From the NCBI RefSeq assembly GCF_015330125.1, contig NZ_JADDXR010000002.1:1364001-1428000 (forward strand): a stretch of 64,000 bases of DNA. Reading direction: 5' to 3'. This document shows, piece after piece, positions 8,956-16,921 of the stretch (positions are counted from its first letter, which is position 1; every line of letters starts with the position of its first letter). Origin of the DNA: Zobellia nedashkovskayae. Its GTDB lineage: Bacteria > Bacteroidota > Bacteroidia > Flavobacteriales > Flavobacteriaceae. The position numbers were made by a program, and so were the translations under genes. The notes below the pieces were generated by a model that saw only the letters and a program-made list of their open reading frames with translations, ran no database searches and was not told the origin of the DNA.

Positions 8956-10641
8956 TTATGAATTAAAAATTTGTTCTAATATTTTCTCAGTAATCAAATA
9001 TGTTGGCTTTACTCCTGTTGTACCTAGACCACCAGAAGCCAACGTGCTGCCCGTTTCTAATGGATTATCAGAGGCATAATATGCATATCGCACCTTAATA
9101 TCTTCTCGAACACTCTTGCGTATCTTAGAAGCAGATTGTACTGCTTTTTGATAGTGAACTCCCTCCATTTCCAGACCTACAACGTTCCAAGTAGATTGGT
9201 GAAAGAACTTCAATACATCTTTGTTTTGCAAAGATGTTCCTAAAACGGTCACCATAGTGCCTTCAAACACTTTTAATCCATGACCTTTAAAATCTTCTGC
9301 ACACAATTCGTTCTTAAAAGGGTAATTATCTGCAGTACCTTCAAAAATGTGTGCGGATGGAATCATCAAATCACCTTTACCACCTTCAAGTATACCAGCT
9401 TTTCCCATAATAGAAATGGAGGCTACATCTAGGAAAATAGGTTCATCTCCCGCTCCTTTATATGGTTTCAATAATTCATCTATTGTTTCATAAGCTTGTT
9501 CACCAAAAGCGTAATCCATAACAAAAATTACAGGCTTATCTTTATCTGCTAAGCCTTTAGGCAATTGATAACAACAAACATCTGAACCCATTTTGGCAGT
9601 ATCAAACAATTGTACGTCAATATTCGTTCCTGAAAGATCATCTATAGCAATCATTCCATTCTTTGTGGCAACCTTGGTTACTTTTGAACGTAATTCTTCA
9701 TTCGAAGACGAGCTTAAAGCCTCATATATTTTTAAGGATTCTTTATTGGAAAACTCTTTCTTCAGTGCATTCTTGGCAAAAAGGGTGTTCATCACACTGT
9801 GCATATTTGCACTAATAATGTGTATTGGACGGTGTATTAGACCATTTTTCTGTAAAGTTTCCTTTACGATGTCCGCCCAACGCTCTCCATGAATGTGGTG
9901 ACCAAGACGTTCTCTCAGCAAAGCACTAAAAGTAATTGCCCTTTTTTCACCTGTTATTTCCTCCTCAATAGCCAATTTACCCAACCAATATATTATTTCT
10001 AAAAAACGGTCAGGCTGTTCCTTAGTTGCAAAATTCTTGTGAACGGCCATAATTTCGATAAAAGAACGACCCAAAATATTAGCTGTATGAATAACGGCTA
10101 CCTCTCTCTCTGCTAAAGTTAATTCATCTTTTTGGACAGCATTTTCCAATTTAGCCCAGTCTCGAATAGTCCTATCGGTATCTTCAATTAAAACTCTTTT
10201 ACAGATTTTTTCAGATTCAATAAACAGGAACGTTAAGTGTGTAAGAATATCATAGATATCCGAACGACCTCGAGTAATTTCGATGTTCATCTGCTCATCA
10301 TCTATCCGATAACAGTTTCTACGACGTTTTGGCGGTACAATTGGCTTAAAATGAGATTTACTATAGCCCTCATCTGAAGTCAAGTTAATAAAACGGCATT
10401 GTTCAATCCCTTTAGGAAGACGCTCTAAAACATAAATAAGCCCACTAAGCTCTGCCTTTTCTTCAGCGATAGAACCGTAAATCTCAGGTCTTAGTTGTAA
10501 TAATGCGTTTTTTAAAGATTCACCAGATACACCCGTTGGTTTATAAAAACCACGGTTGAACAAATGTCTCATTGTTATATAAAGTCGCTCAATAGCACTA
10601 GTAGATTCTTGAGCGCGAGTAGTTGTAGTTGTATTGCTCAT
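8956..10641 (-). CDS. uncharacterised protein, possibly DUF6909 family, with phosphorylase-like C-terminal part
   Basis: 561 residues from the ATG at 10641; a TTG at 10647 would add only two. No signal peptide or membrane segment is visible, so it is cytoplasmic. I believe this is the family catalogued as DUF6909 in Flavobacteriia, but I am not certain of the name. Roughly the first 270 residues are helical and rich in charged residues, including PPKRRRNCYRIDDEQM. The C-terminal half (DYAFGEQAYETIDELL, GGKGDLMIPSAHIFEGTADNYP, VVGLEMEGVHYQKAV) resembles the nucleoside phosphorylase/nucleosidase fold, especially the Glu-Met-Glu segment. A terminator-like hairpin and a candidate -7 box lie upstream, so it may start its own transcript that reads into the Wzz-like gene. 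Confidence 0.6.
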   Translation of the reverse strand: MSNTTTTTRAQESTSAIERLYITMRHLFNRGFYKPTGVSGESLKNALLQLRPEIYGSIAEEKAELSGLIYVLERLPKGIEQCRFINLTSDEGYSKSHFKPIVPPKRRRNCYRIDDEQMNIEITRGRSDIYDILTHLTFLFIESEKICKRVLIEDTDRTIRDWAKLENAVQKDELTLAEREVAVIHTANILGRSFIEIMAVHKNFATKEQPDRFLEIIYWLGKLAIEEEITGEKRAITFSALLRERLGHHIHGERWADIVKETLQKNGLIHRPIHIISANMHSVMNTLFAKNALKKEFSNKESLKIYEALSSSSNEELRSKVTKVATKNGMIAIDDLSGTNIDVQLFDTAKMGSDVCCYQLPKGLADKDKPVIFVMDYAFGEQAYETIDELLKPYKGAGDEPIFLDVASISIMGKAGILEGGKGDLMIPSAHIFEGTADNYPFKNELCAEDFKGHGLKVFEGTMVTVLGTSLQNKDVLKFFHQSTWNVVGLEMEGVHYQKAVQSASKIRKSVREDIKVRYAYYASDNPLETGSTLASGGLGTTGVKPTYLITEKILEQIFNS

Positions 10642-10655
10642 AAACAAATTTCAAC

Positions 10656-10663
10656 CAAAATTA
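10656..10663 (-). promoter_or_regulatory. candidate -7 box upstream of the 8956-10641 gene
   Basis: Minus-strand TAATTTTG matches the Bacteroidota TAnnTTTG element, 14 bp before the ATG and downstream of the terminator that ends the wbpI-like unit. No clear -33 TTTG is seen at the usual distance. Confidence 0.4.
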
Positions 10664-10735
10664 CGATAAATTTTTCAGTAGTAGCGAATGAGATTTTTCT
10701 TGCCTTTTTTATATTATACTACATTAACAGGCAGA

Positions 10736-10765
10736 AACAAAAAAGACCTCTACAGAGGCCTCTTT
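10736..10765 (-). terminator. terminator after wbpI-like gene
   Basis: On the minus strand an 11-bp stem (two G-U pairs) with a 4-base loop is followed by a T run. It lies about 60 bp beyond the stop of the epimerase gene and separates it from the 8956-10641 gene. Confidence 0.6.
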
Positions 10766-10826
10766 ATGTGAATATATTATTAGAACTGTTTTATGATCCC
10801 TAAAAGAATGTTTTAAAAAATCTTAT

Positions 10827-11876
10827 TTAGTTTATAAACTGAATAATCTTATCTACCATCTTTGAAGCACTACTGCCTTGACCATATAAGTTGATGTTGT
10901 AACTAAGAGGCTTCTTCTCTAATTCATCATTGATCTTCGATAAATCTTGAAAAAGGAGAATATTTGCATTGTCCTCAAGCGTCTCTTTCCACTCTGTTTC
11001 TTTGCGTATTGTTATACACTTCCTTTTAAGCCAGTATGCTTCTTTCTGCATACCGCCACTATCCGTTATAAGACCTTCGGAATTTTGAAGATAAGCCAAA
11101 TTAGAAAAGTAAGATTGTGGTTCTATAAAACTAATGTTGATATAATCTTCAAGATTCAAACCATAATAAGAAGCCAGGTTTTTTGTCCTAGGGTGAAGCG
11201 AGAAGATGACCTTTTTATCAAGTTGCTCAAGGGTTTCTAAAACGTACGTTAACCTCTCTTTATCATCAGTATTATATGGTCTGTGTATTGTTGCATAGTA
11301 AAAGTTTTTTTCTTTTGGGGCGTGGTCTCTCAATAAGTCGTTTTTTGTAACGTATTGAACTAAATCCTTCATTATATCACCTACCTCATATACGCCTTGC
11401 TCCACACCCTCGTCTTTAAGGTTTTGCACAGCAATACCACTAGGAACAAATAATAGGTCAGAAATATGATCGGTAAGTACACGATTTACCTCTTCCGGCA
11501 TTTTTTTATTGAAACTTCGTAAGCCTGCTTCAATATGAAATAAGGGTATATGTAATTTTGATGCAACCAACGCGCCAGCCAGAGTTGAATTAGTATCGCC
11601 ATAAACCACAACACCGTCAGGTTTTGTCTCTTCTATGATTTTCTCTATTTCGATCATCATTTTACCTGTTTGTTCCCCATGAGGTCCACTTCCAACATGA
11701 AGCGTAAAACTTGGCGGACTCATATTGAGCTGAGTGAAAAATATATCACTCATATTCTCATCATAATGCTGCCCAGTATGCACGGTTATAAGCTCTACTT
11801 TACCCTTACTTGCTAATTCAAAGGGAAAATGCTTAATAAATTGTGGTCTAGCCCCAATTATAGCTACTATTTTCAT
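10827..11876 (-). CDS. UDP-sugar C2-epimerase, WecB/WbpI family
   Basis: 349 residues, ATG start. IIGARPQFIKHFPF, VYGDTNSTLAGALVAS, HIEAGLRSFNKKMPEEVNR and LITDSGGMQKEAYWLK are the non-hydrolysing UDP-GlcNAc 2-epimerase signatures. TIHRPYNTDD, HPRTK and IRKETEWKETLE look more like the WbpI/WlbD branch than housekeeping WecB. That branch epimerises UDP-2,3-diacetamido-glucuronic acid to the mannuronic form. Its two upstream neighbours are WlbA- and WlbB-like, which supports this assignment over WecB. The choice of substrate remains an inference. Confidence 0.85.
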   Translation of the reverse strand: MKIVAIIGARPQFIKHFPFELASKGKVELITVHTGQHYDENMSDIFFTQLNMSPPSFTLHVGSGPHGEQTGKMMIEIEKIIEETKPDGVVVYGDTNSTLAGALVASKLHIPLFHIEAGLRSFNKKMPEEVNRVLTDHISDLLFVPSGIAVQNLKDEGVEQGVYEVGDIMKDLVQYVTKNDLLRDHAPKEKNFYYATIHRPYNTDDKERLTYVLETLEQLDKKVIFSLHPRTKNLASYYGLNLEDYINISFIEPQSYFSNLAYLQNSEGLITDSGGMQKEAYWLKRKCITIRKETEWKETLEDNANILLFQDLSKINDELEKKPLSYNINLYGQGSSASKMVDKIIQFIN

Positions 11877-11888
11877 GTGATAGTTTTT

Positions 11889-12827
11889 CTATTTTAGAAG
11901 AGGGTGGTAATTACCCTTAAGCCCAATAGGTTTTGAATTTCTAATATCATGGACAATTTCAATTGCTGTTCTGGCCGCATCAAGTCCATAACCCTTTCCT
12001 GCAAGAATATCCTTATATACCATAGTATGTAAGTCTGAAAAGCCTCCGCTAAATTCTAACTCTTCATCATTAATTTTAATAGACCTAAAAGTAGTCTGCC
12101 CTGCGTCCTTGATTTCTTTAGGTAAGTACTTAGAATTGATTGAGAGAAACCATTTAACCCTTGCATGCTCAAACTCTAAATAGCCCGCAGCATGGTCACT
12201 TTCATGAACATGCACTACATTTTCCTGAACATCCCCAAAAATCCATGATAGCATATCATAAAAATGAACTCCAATATTGGTAGCTATTCCCCCAGACTTT
12301 TCCGCATCACCCTTCCATGAGGTTTGATACCAATGCCCTCTTGAGGTCAAATATGTAAGGTCTACTTCAAACTTAGTATCTTTCTTTGCTTGCTTTACTT
12401 TTTCACGAAGGGCTATTATACTAGGGTGCACTCTTAATTGCAGAACATTATATATTCTTTTACCTGTCTTTTCTTCAACATGTTGTAACTTGTCTACGTT
12501 CCACGGATTGAGCACCAATGGTTTTTCGCAAATGGCGTCCGCACCACTTCGTAATGCAAATCTAATATGCGCATCATGTAGATAATTTGGCGAGCAAATA
12601 CTAACGAAATCAAGGTAAGTTTCTGTCTCGTATTTTAGTTTTTCAATATGACGGTCAAAACGTTCAAATTCCACGAAAAAGTCCGTGTTGGGAAAATAAG
12701 AATCAATTATACCAACACTATCCCCTTTATCAAAAGCGGCTATTAAATGGTTGCCGGTGGCCTTGATAGCCTTCATATGTCTGGGCGCAATATAACCTGC
12801 TGCTCCAATAAGTGCGAAATTTTTCAT
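11889..12827 (-). CDS. wlbA: Gfo/Idh/MocA oxidoreductase, WlbA/WbpB-like sugar 3-dehydrogenase
   Basis: 312 residues, ATG start. MKNFALIGAAGYIAPRHMKA is the characteristic N-terminus of WlbA/WbpB, which oxidises C3 of UDP-N-acetylglucosaminuronic acid with NAD. VSICSPNYLHDAHIRFAL and CEKPLVLNPWNVDKL (Glu-Lys-Pro motif) belong to the Gfo/Idh/MocA fold. IATNIGVHFYDMLSW contains the active-site His region. It lies 12 bp before the WbpI-like gene. The aminotransferase that should act next (WlbC/WbpE) is not in the window. Confidence 0.88.
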   Translation of the reverse strand: MKNFALIGAAGYIAPRHMKAIKATGNHLIAAFDKGDSVGIIDSYFPNTDFFVEFERFDRHIEKLKYETETYLDFVSICSPNYLHDAHIRFALRSGADAICEKPLVLNPWNVDKLQHVEEKTGKRIYNVLQLRVHPSIIALREKVKQAKKDTKFEVDLTYLTSRGHWYQTSWKGDAEKSGGIATNIGVHFYDMLSWIFGDVQENVVHVHESDHAAGYLEFEHARVKWFLSINSKYLPKEIKDAGQTTFRSIKINDEELEFSGGFSDLHTMVYKDILAGKGYGLDAARTAIEIVHDIRNSKPIGLKGNYHPLLK

Positions 12828-13051
12828 CTAAACTGTTTATAGTTTTCGAAACTATATATTCTTTTCATTTTTATCACATGTATTTCGTCGATCCCCCTGA
12901 TAAAATAGGTAAGACGTCTTTTTGGACAGAGAATCTTCTAATATATTATTCAGAAATACAATATCTTTTTAAGATTTAGGAAGTTTATTTCTAAGGTAGA
13001 AAAGTGTTGTAAATCGTAATTTATCTTTAATCCGGTTAAAAGAAGGAAGCA

Positions 13052-13633
13052 CTATTTTAAACGCACAACAATATCATCCTTCAGCTCATACTCTTGACCA
13101 CTTTCTGGACATAACGCGTAATTTTTTTTATTGAACTCCAAACGATGTCCATACTCACCAACCCAACCTATTTGTCTACCAGGGTTCCCTACAATTAATG
13201 CATAATCCGGAACTTCTTTAGTAACAACAGTTCCTGCGCCTACTAAACAAAATTTACCCAACGTGTTACCACAAATAATAGTAGCATTAGCCCCAACTGA
13301 AGCGCCTTTTTTTACAAGTGTTTTTTGATAGCTATCACGGCGAATAATTGCACTTCTAGGGTTGACAATATTTGTAAAAACCATTGAAGGACCAAGAAAA
13401 ACATCATCCTCACAGATAACACCTGTATAAATAGAAACATTATTCTGGACCTTGACATTGTTGCCTAGCACAACTTCTGGTGATACTACTACATTTTGAC
13501 CAATGTTGCAGTTGTTTCCAATAATACAATTAGACATTATATGTGAAAAATGCCATATTTTGGAATCTTCGCCTATGTTACAACCATCATCTATAATCGC
13601 GGTTTTATGAGCAAAAAAATTATCGGAAGACAT
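13052..13633 (-). CDS. wlbB: hexapeptide-repeat N-acetyltransferase, WlbB/WbpD-like
   Basis: 193 residues, ATG start. Left-handed beta-helix repeats run from about residue 17 to 160 (CNIGEDSKIWHFSHI, NNCNIGQNVVVSPEV, CLVGAGTVVTKEVPDYALIVGNP). IWHFSHIM and FTNIVNPRSAIIRRD are features of WlbB/WbpD, which acetylates the 3-amino group of UDP-GlcNAc3NA with acetyl-CoA. It is the first gene of the sugar set, 224 bp before wlbA. Downstream come wlbA and the WbpI-like epimerase. Confidence 0.87.
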   Translation of the reverse strand: MSSDNFFAHKTAIIDDGCNIGEDSKIWHFSHIMSNCIIGNNCNIGQNVVVSPEVVLGNNVKVQNNVSIYTGVICEDDVFLGPSMVFTNIVNPRSAIIRRDSYQKTLVKKGASVGANATIICGNTLGKFCLVGAGTVVTKEVPDYALIVGNPGRQIGWVGEYGHRLEFNKKNYALCPESGQEYELKDDIVVRLK

Positions 13634-13682
13634 ATTGAAAAGCTTTAGTGTGTTATTTTTAAGCGCCTACATTATTTGTTTT

Positions 13683-13690
13683 CAAAATTA
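13683..13690 (-). promoter_or_regulatory. candidate -7 box for the wlbB operon
   Basis: Minus-strand TAATTTTG fits TAnnTTTG and lies 49 bp before the wlbB ATG, in the gap after the GH3-like gene. It is a plausible start for the sugar genes. The -33 element is not clear. Confidence 0.35.
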
Positions 13691-13740
13691 CAATAAACTG
13701 GAACTTTGAAAGGACCATAATAAATACCAATAAGTATAAA

Positions 13741-15237
13741 CTATTTTTTAAAAGAAGATAAGCCGTCGGCTACTTTACGATCGTTAGCCAACCTTTGAAC
13801 TTTATTTTGTCCTCCCAATTTGCCTATAGATTTCATATATGCGTTAAAGCCTCCTTCTGCAATACTAGTCACTTTTAATTTCTGAAGAACTTTTCCGTCA
13901 ATCAAATCAAAATAATAACTGTTTTGCTTTTGTAGTGAGTTATCTAGAAGCTCTATGAATCTATCCATATCTGACGGTTCCCTTTCAAACTCTACCAACC
14001 ACTCATGATAGGGTAGTTGATTACTTTCTGGTGTAATCTGTGGAGCAACGGTAAACTCATTTATACTCGCACCAGTTTCTTTTACGGCCAATTGCATTGC
14101 CTCTTCTACTTCCTTAGCAATTACATGCTCTCCAAAAGCAGAGATAAAGTGTTTAATACGCCCGGAAACGATGACTTTATAGGGTTTTAAAGAAATAAAC
14201 TGAATGGTATCTCCTAAATTATATGCCCATAAACCCGCATCTGTAGAGATAATCATTACATAGTTTACGTTAAGCTCTACATCCTTAATTGTTAAGCGCT
14301 TTGGATTCTCTTCAAAAAACTCATCCGCCTTCACAAATTCATAAAATATACCAGAATTCAACAAAAGAAGCATTCCCTTATCTGTCTGGGAATCTTGATA
14401 CGCAAAGAAGCCTTCACTTGCCGGGAACAACTCTATACTGTCTACCTTCCTACCAATTAACCCTTCAAATTTGGCTCGGTAAGGCTCATAATTGACACCT
14501 CCGTAGATAAAAAGCTGAAAATTTTTGAATAGGTCCCCAACCTTCTTACTTGACTTATTTTCTAATTTTTCAAAATACATTTGTACCCAAGAAGGTATGC
14601 CCGCGATAACGGTCATGTCCTCATTCATTGTCTCATCAACGATGGTGTTAACCTTGGTTTCCCAATCTTCAATACAATTGGTTTCCCAGCTTGGTAATCG
14701 ATTTTTTTGTAAATAGTTGGGTACATAATGAGCGGATATGCCTGAAAGTCGTCCTAATTTCACACCGTTCTTTTCAGTTAGTTCAGGACTTCCTTGAAGA
14801 AAAATCATTCTTCCGGTAACAAAATCCGCATTGCCGGTTTCATCAATATAATTAAGAATGGCATTCCTTGAAGCATTTACTTGGTGCTTTATAGAGGTAT
14901 CCGTAATTGGAATATACTTTGCACCAGAAGTAGTTCCTGAAGTTTTAGCAAAATACACTGGTTTTCCTGGCCAAAGAATGTCTTCCTTACCAGCCACAAC
15001 TTCTTCTACATAGGGTTTTAAGGCCTCGTAATCACGTATGGGAACCTTATTTACAAAGTCCTCGTGCGATTTTATTTTGTCAAAACCATGGTCAACACCA
15101 AACTTTGTGGCGCTCGCCTTTTTAAGTAATTCACGAAACACTTTCTCCTGTGTAACTACTGGATTATCTCGCCATTTTGCCGTTTGCTTAGCAATACGTT
15201 TCGCGAATATTTTGGCTCCTAGTGATTTTATTGACAT
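13741..15237 (-). CDS. GH3-like acyl-adenylating enzyme
   Basis: 498 residues, ATG start, no signal peptide. It has the adenylate-forming core of the GH3 family, which in plants conjugates hormones to amino acids. Motifs are YFAKTSGTTSGAKYIPIT (phosphate loop), FIYGGVNYEPYRAKFEGL, LFPASEGFFAYQD and YNLGDTIQFISLKPYKVIVSGR. Bacteroidota carry homologues of unknown substrate. No neighbour indicates a pathway. It lies 76 bp downstream of the M23 peptidase gene and may share its transcript. Confidence 0.85.
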   Translation of the reverse strand: MSIKSLGAKIFAKRIAKQTAKWRDNPVVTQEKVFRELLKKASATKFGVDHGFDKIKSHEDFVNKVPIRDYEALKPYVEEVVAGKEDILWPGKPVYFAKTSGTTSGAKYIPITDTSIKHQVNASRNAILNYIDETGNADFVTGRMIFLQGSPELTEKNGVKLGRLSGISAHYVPNYLQKNRLPSWETNCIEDWETKVNTIVDETMNEDMTVIAGIPSWVQMYFEKLENKSSKKVGDLFKNFQLFIYGGVNYEPYRAKFEGLIGRKVDSIELFPASEGFFAYQDSQTDKGMLLLLNSGIFYEFVKADEFFEENPKRLTIKDVELNVNYVMIISTDAGLWAYNLGDTIQFISLKPYKVIVSGRIKHFISAFGEHVIAKEVEEAMQLAVKETGASINEFTVAPQITPESNQLPYHEWLVEFEREPSDMDRFIELLDNSLQKQNSYYFDLIDGKVLQKLKVTSIAEGGFNAYMKSIGKLGGQNKVQRLANDRKVADGLSSFKK

Positions 15238-15313
15238 AGAAAAATCAGGTATCAGTTAAAGTGCAAGTGCGCTTTTTTTCTTTTGAAAGTTAATTGGTTT
15301 AAAAGTGCGCCAA

Positions 15314-16180
15314 TTAAAAATCTATGTAATCTAAAGGGTTAACGGCATTACCATTACTCCATAATTCAAAGTGAAGGTGAGGTCCAGTTGTATACTCACC
15401 GGTATTACCTACAGATGCAATTACTTCACCCGCCCTAACAACTTCACCCTGTTTTTTGTTCAACGAACCATTGTGTTTGTAAACGCTCAAAAGTCCATCT
15501 TTATGTTCTAGAATAATAACATAGCCTGTATCTGCCGTCCATTCGGAAAAAATGACCGTGCCATTTGCAACTGCTTTAATAGGCGTATCCTTAGGCGCGG
15601 TAACATCTACTGCATAATGACGTTTTTCAGCATCATAATTATTGGATATTTCCCCGCTCAAAGGAGGAAATAATTCAATTTCAGATGCTGTTGCACTACG
15701 CTCAAAAAGATTGTATTTATCCTCTAAAGCAACTTCAGCCCTTAAAAGTGAATCTTCTTTAATGGGAGTTAAATCTACACTAGACGGGTCTATCTTAAAT
15801 TGTTCTCTTAACGAATCAAGATTGATTTCTTGAGAAGCAACATCACCTCGCAACACCATACGAATGCTTTCTAAATACCTATTGGTATTATTTAATGAGG
15901 CAACTAAGGAGTCCGTCTTATAAGTAAGGTCTGTTGCCTGTTTTTTAAGCTTGGTACTTGAGTATCCAGGAATATACTCCCGTAATGGGGTAAAGGCAAT
16001 AAGTAAAGTTGTTAAGGCAATTAGTCCAATAATACAAAGTGAGCCTGTAACGAAGACGTTAAGACGACTTAATTTAAAAGAGATTTTCTCTTCAAAAGTA
16101 GATTCATTGAGAATAACCAAACGATACTTGTGTAGCAGTTTGCGTTTAATTTCTTTTCTCTTTTTGACTTTTTTCGCCAT
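15314..16180 (-). CDS. M23 family peptidoglycan endopeptidase, membrane-anchored
   Basis: 288 residues, ATG start. A basic N-terminus is followed by one transmembrane helix near residues 38-62. A helical linker comes next, then the LytM/M23 domain over residues ~185-288. Zinc-binding and catalytic residues are visible in HYAVDVTAPKD (His-x3-Asp) and GPHLHFELW (His-x-His), so it looks active rather than a degenerate EnvC-type activator. It would cut peptide cross-links in the periplasm. It is divergent from tatA across 196 bp. Confidence 0.92.
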   Translation of the reverse strand: MAKKVKKRKEIKRKLLHKYRLVILNESTFEEKISFKLSRLNVFVTGSLCIIGLIALTTLLIAFTPLREYIPGYSSTKLKKQATDLTYKTDSLVASLNNTNRYLESIRMVLRGDVASQEINLDSLREQFKIDPSSVDLTPIKEDSLLRAEVALEDKYNLFERSATASEIELFPPLSGEISNNYDAEKRHYAVDVTAPKDTPIKAVANGTVIFSEWTADTGYVIILEHKDGLLSVYKHNGSLNKKQGEVVRAGEVIASVGNTGEYTTGPHLHFELWSNGNAVNPLDYIDF

Positions 16181-16184
16181 GGAG

Positions 16185-16192
16185 CAAATATA
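16185..16192 (-). promoter_or_regulatory. candidate -7 box for the M23 gene
   Basis: Minus-strand TATATTTG fits TAnnTTTG and ends only 4 bp before the ATG at 16180. Transcription would start at or next to the start codon, giving a nearly leaderless mRNA. Confidence 0.45.
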
Positions 16193-16346
16193 AAGGATGG
16201 AATCGGATTCTTATACCGTTGCTCTAAATTAATGATTCTTCCAAATACGAAGGCAATCCATTCATCACATTTAAGAAAACCAGCCAAATTCTGTTAAAAT
16301 AATCAGCATGACTTTACATTTAAGGTTAATCAAGTTACTTTTTTAG

Positions 16347-16354
16347 TATCTTTG
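16347..16354 (+). promoter_or_regulatory. candidate -7 box for tatA
   Basis: TATCTTTG matches TAnnTTTG, 22 bp before the tatA ATG. It is the same sequence as the box in front of holB and of the tRNA-Cys gene. Confidence 0.5.
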
Positions 16355-16376
16355 AATCTGTTCAAAAAATGAAAAT

Positions 16377-16559
16377 ATGACAAGTTTACAAATATTTTTA
16401 GCGATAGGCCCATGGCAAATAGGAATCGTTGTTTTAGTGGTTCTTTTATTGTTCGGAGGAAAAAAGATTCCGGAATTGATGCGTGGACTAGGTAGTGGTA
16501 TCAAAGAATTTAAAGATGCATCTAAGGAAGATGATGCACTAGAAGAGAAAAAAGAATAG
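16377..16559 (+). CDS. tatA: Sec-independent translocase subunit TatA/E
   Basis: 60 residues, ATG start. A short N-terminal transmembrane helix ([21 protein letters not shown]) leads into an amphipathic helix ([15 protein letters not shown]) and an acidic tail, the standard TatA layout with the conserved Phe-Gly hinge. It forms the pore-building part of the twin-arginine translocase. No tatC is nearby. It is followed by its own terminator and is therefore monocistronic. Confidence 0.95.
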   Translation: MTSLQIFLAIGPWQIGIVVLVVLLLFGGKKIPELMRGLGSGIKEFKDASKEDDALEEKKE

Positions 16560-16587
16560 GTTTATACCTGATTTTTATAAATTACAA

Positions 16588-16618
16588 CCTCTTGATTTAC
16601 GTCAAGGGGTTTTTTGTT
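16588..16618 (+). terminator. terminator after tatA
   Basis: An 8-bp stem (CCTCTTGA with TCAAGGGG, one G-T pair) with a 6-base loop precedes a T run, 29 bp after the tatA stop. The next ~300 bp up to 16921 are AT-rich and show no gene or RNA that I recognise; they presumably hold the promoter and leader of the OmpA-like gene. Confidence 0.8.
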
Positions 16619-16921
16619 TTCTACATTAATACCTTATGGTATATTTTATTTGTCAGATTTATCACACAGTTCATTCTTTGATAAGGATTAGATAATTCTT
16701 TAGTCCGTTATTCAAACAACACCCTAACAGGCATTCACTTCTATAAATTAGGGTTTCACAACAAAAAGCAGGACATACGTAACCTTCACCCGAAATTTAC
16801 GTTATCAAAAGATAGTATTAAGGTAAGATATATAGCTATCAGTCCTTCTTACACCTCTATTTTCTATAAAAAACCACAAGCCAAATTTTAAAAATCCGTT
16901 GATTTTTTTAAAAACCCAATC

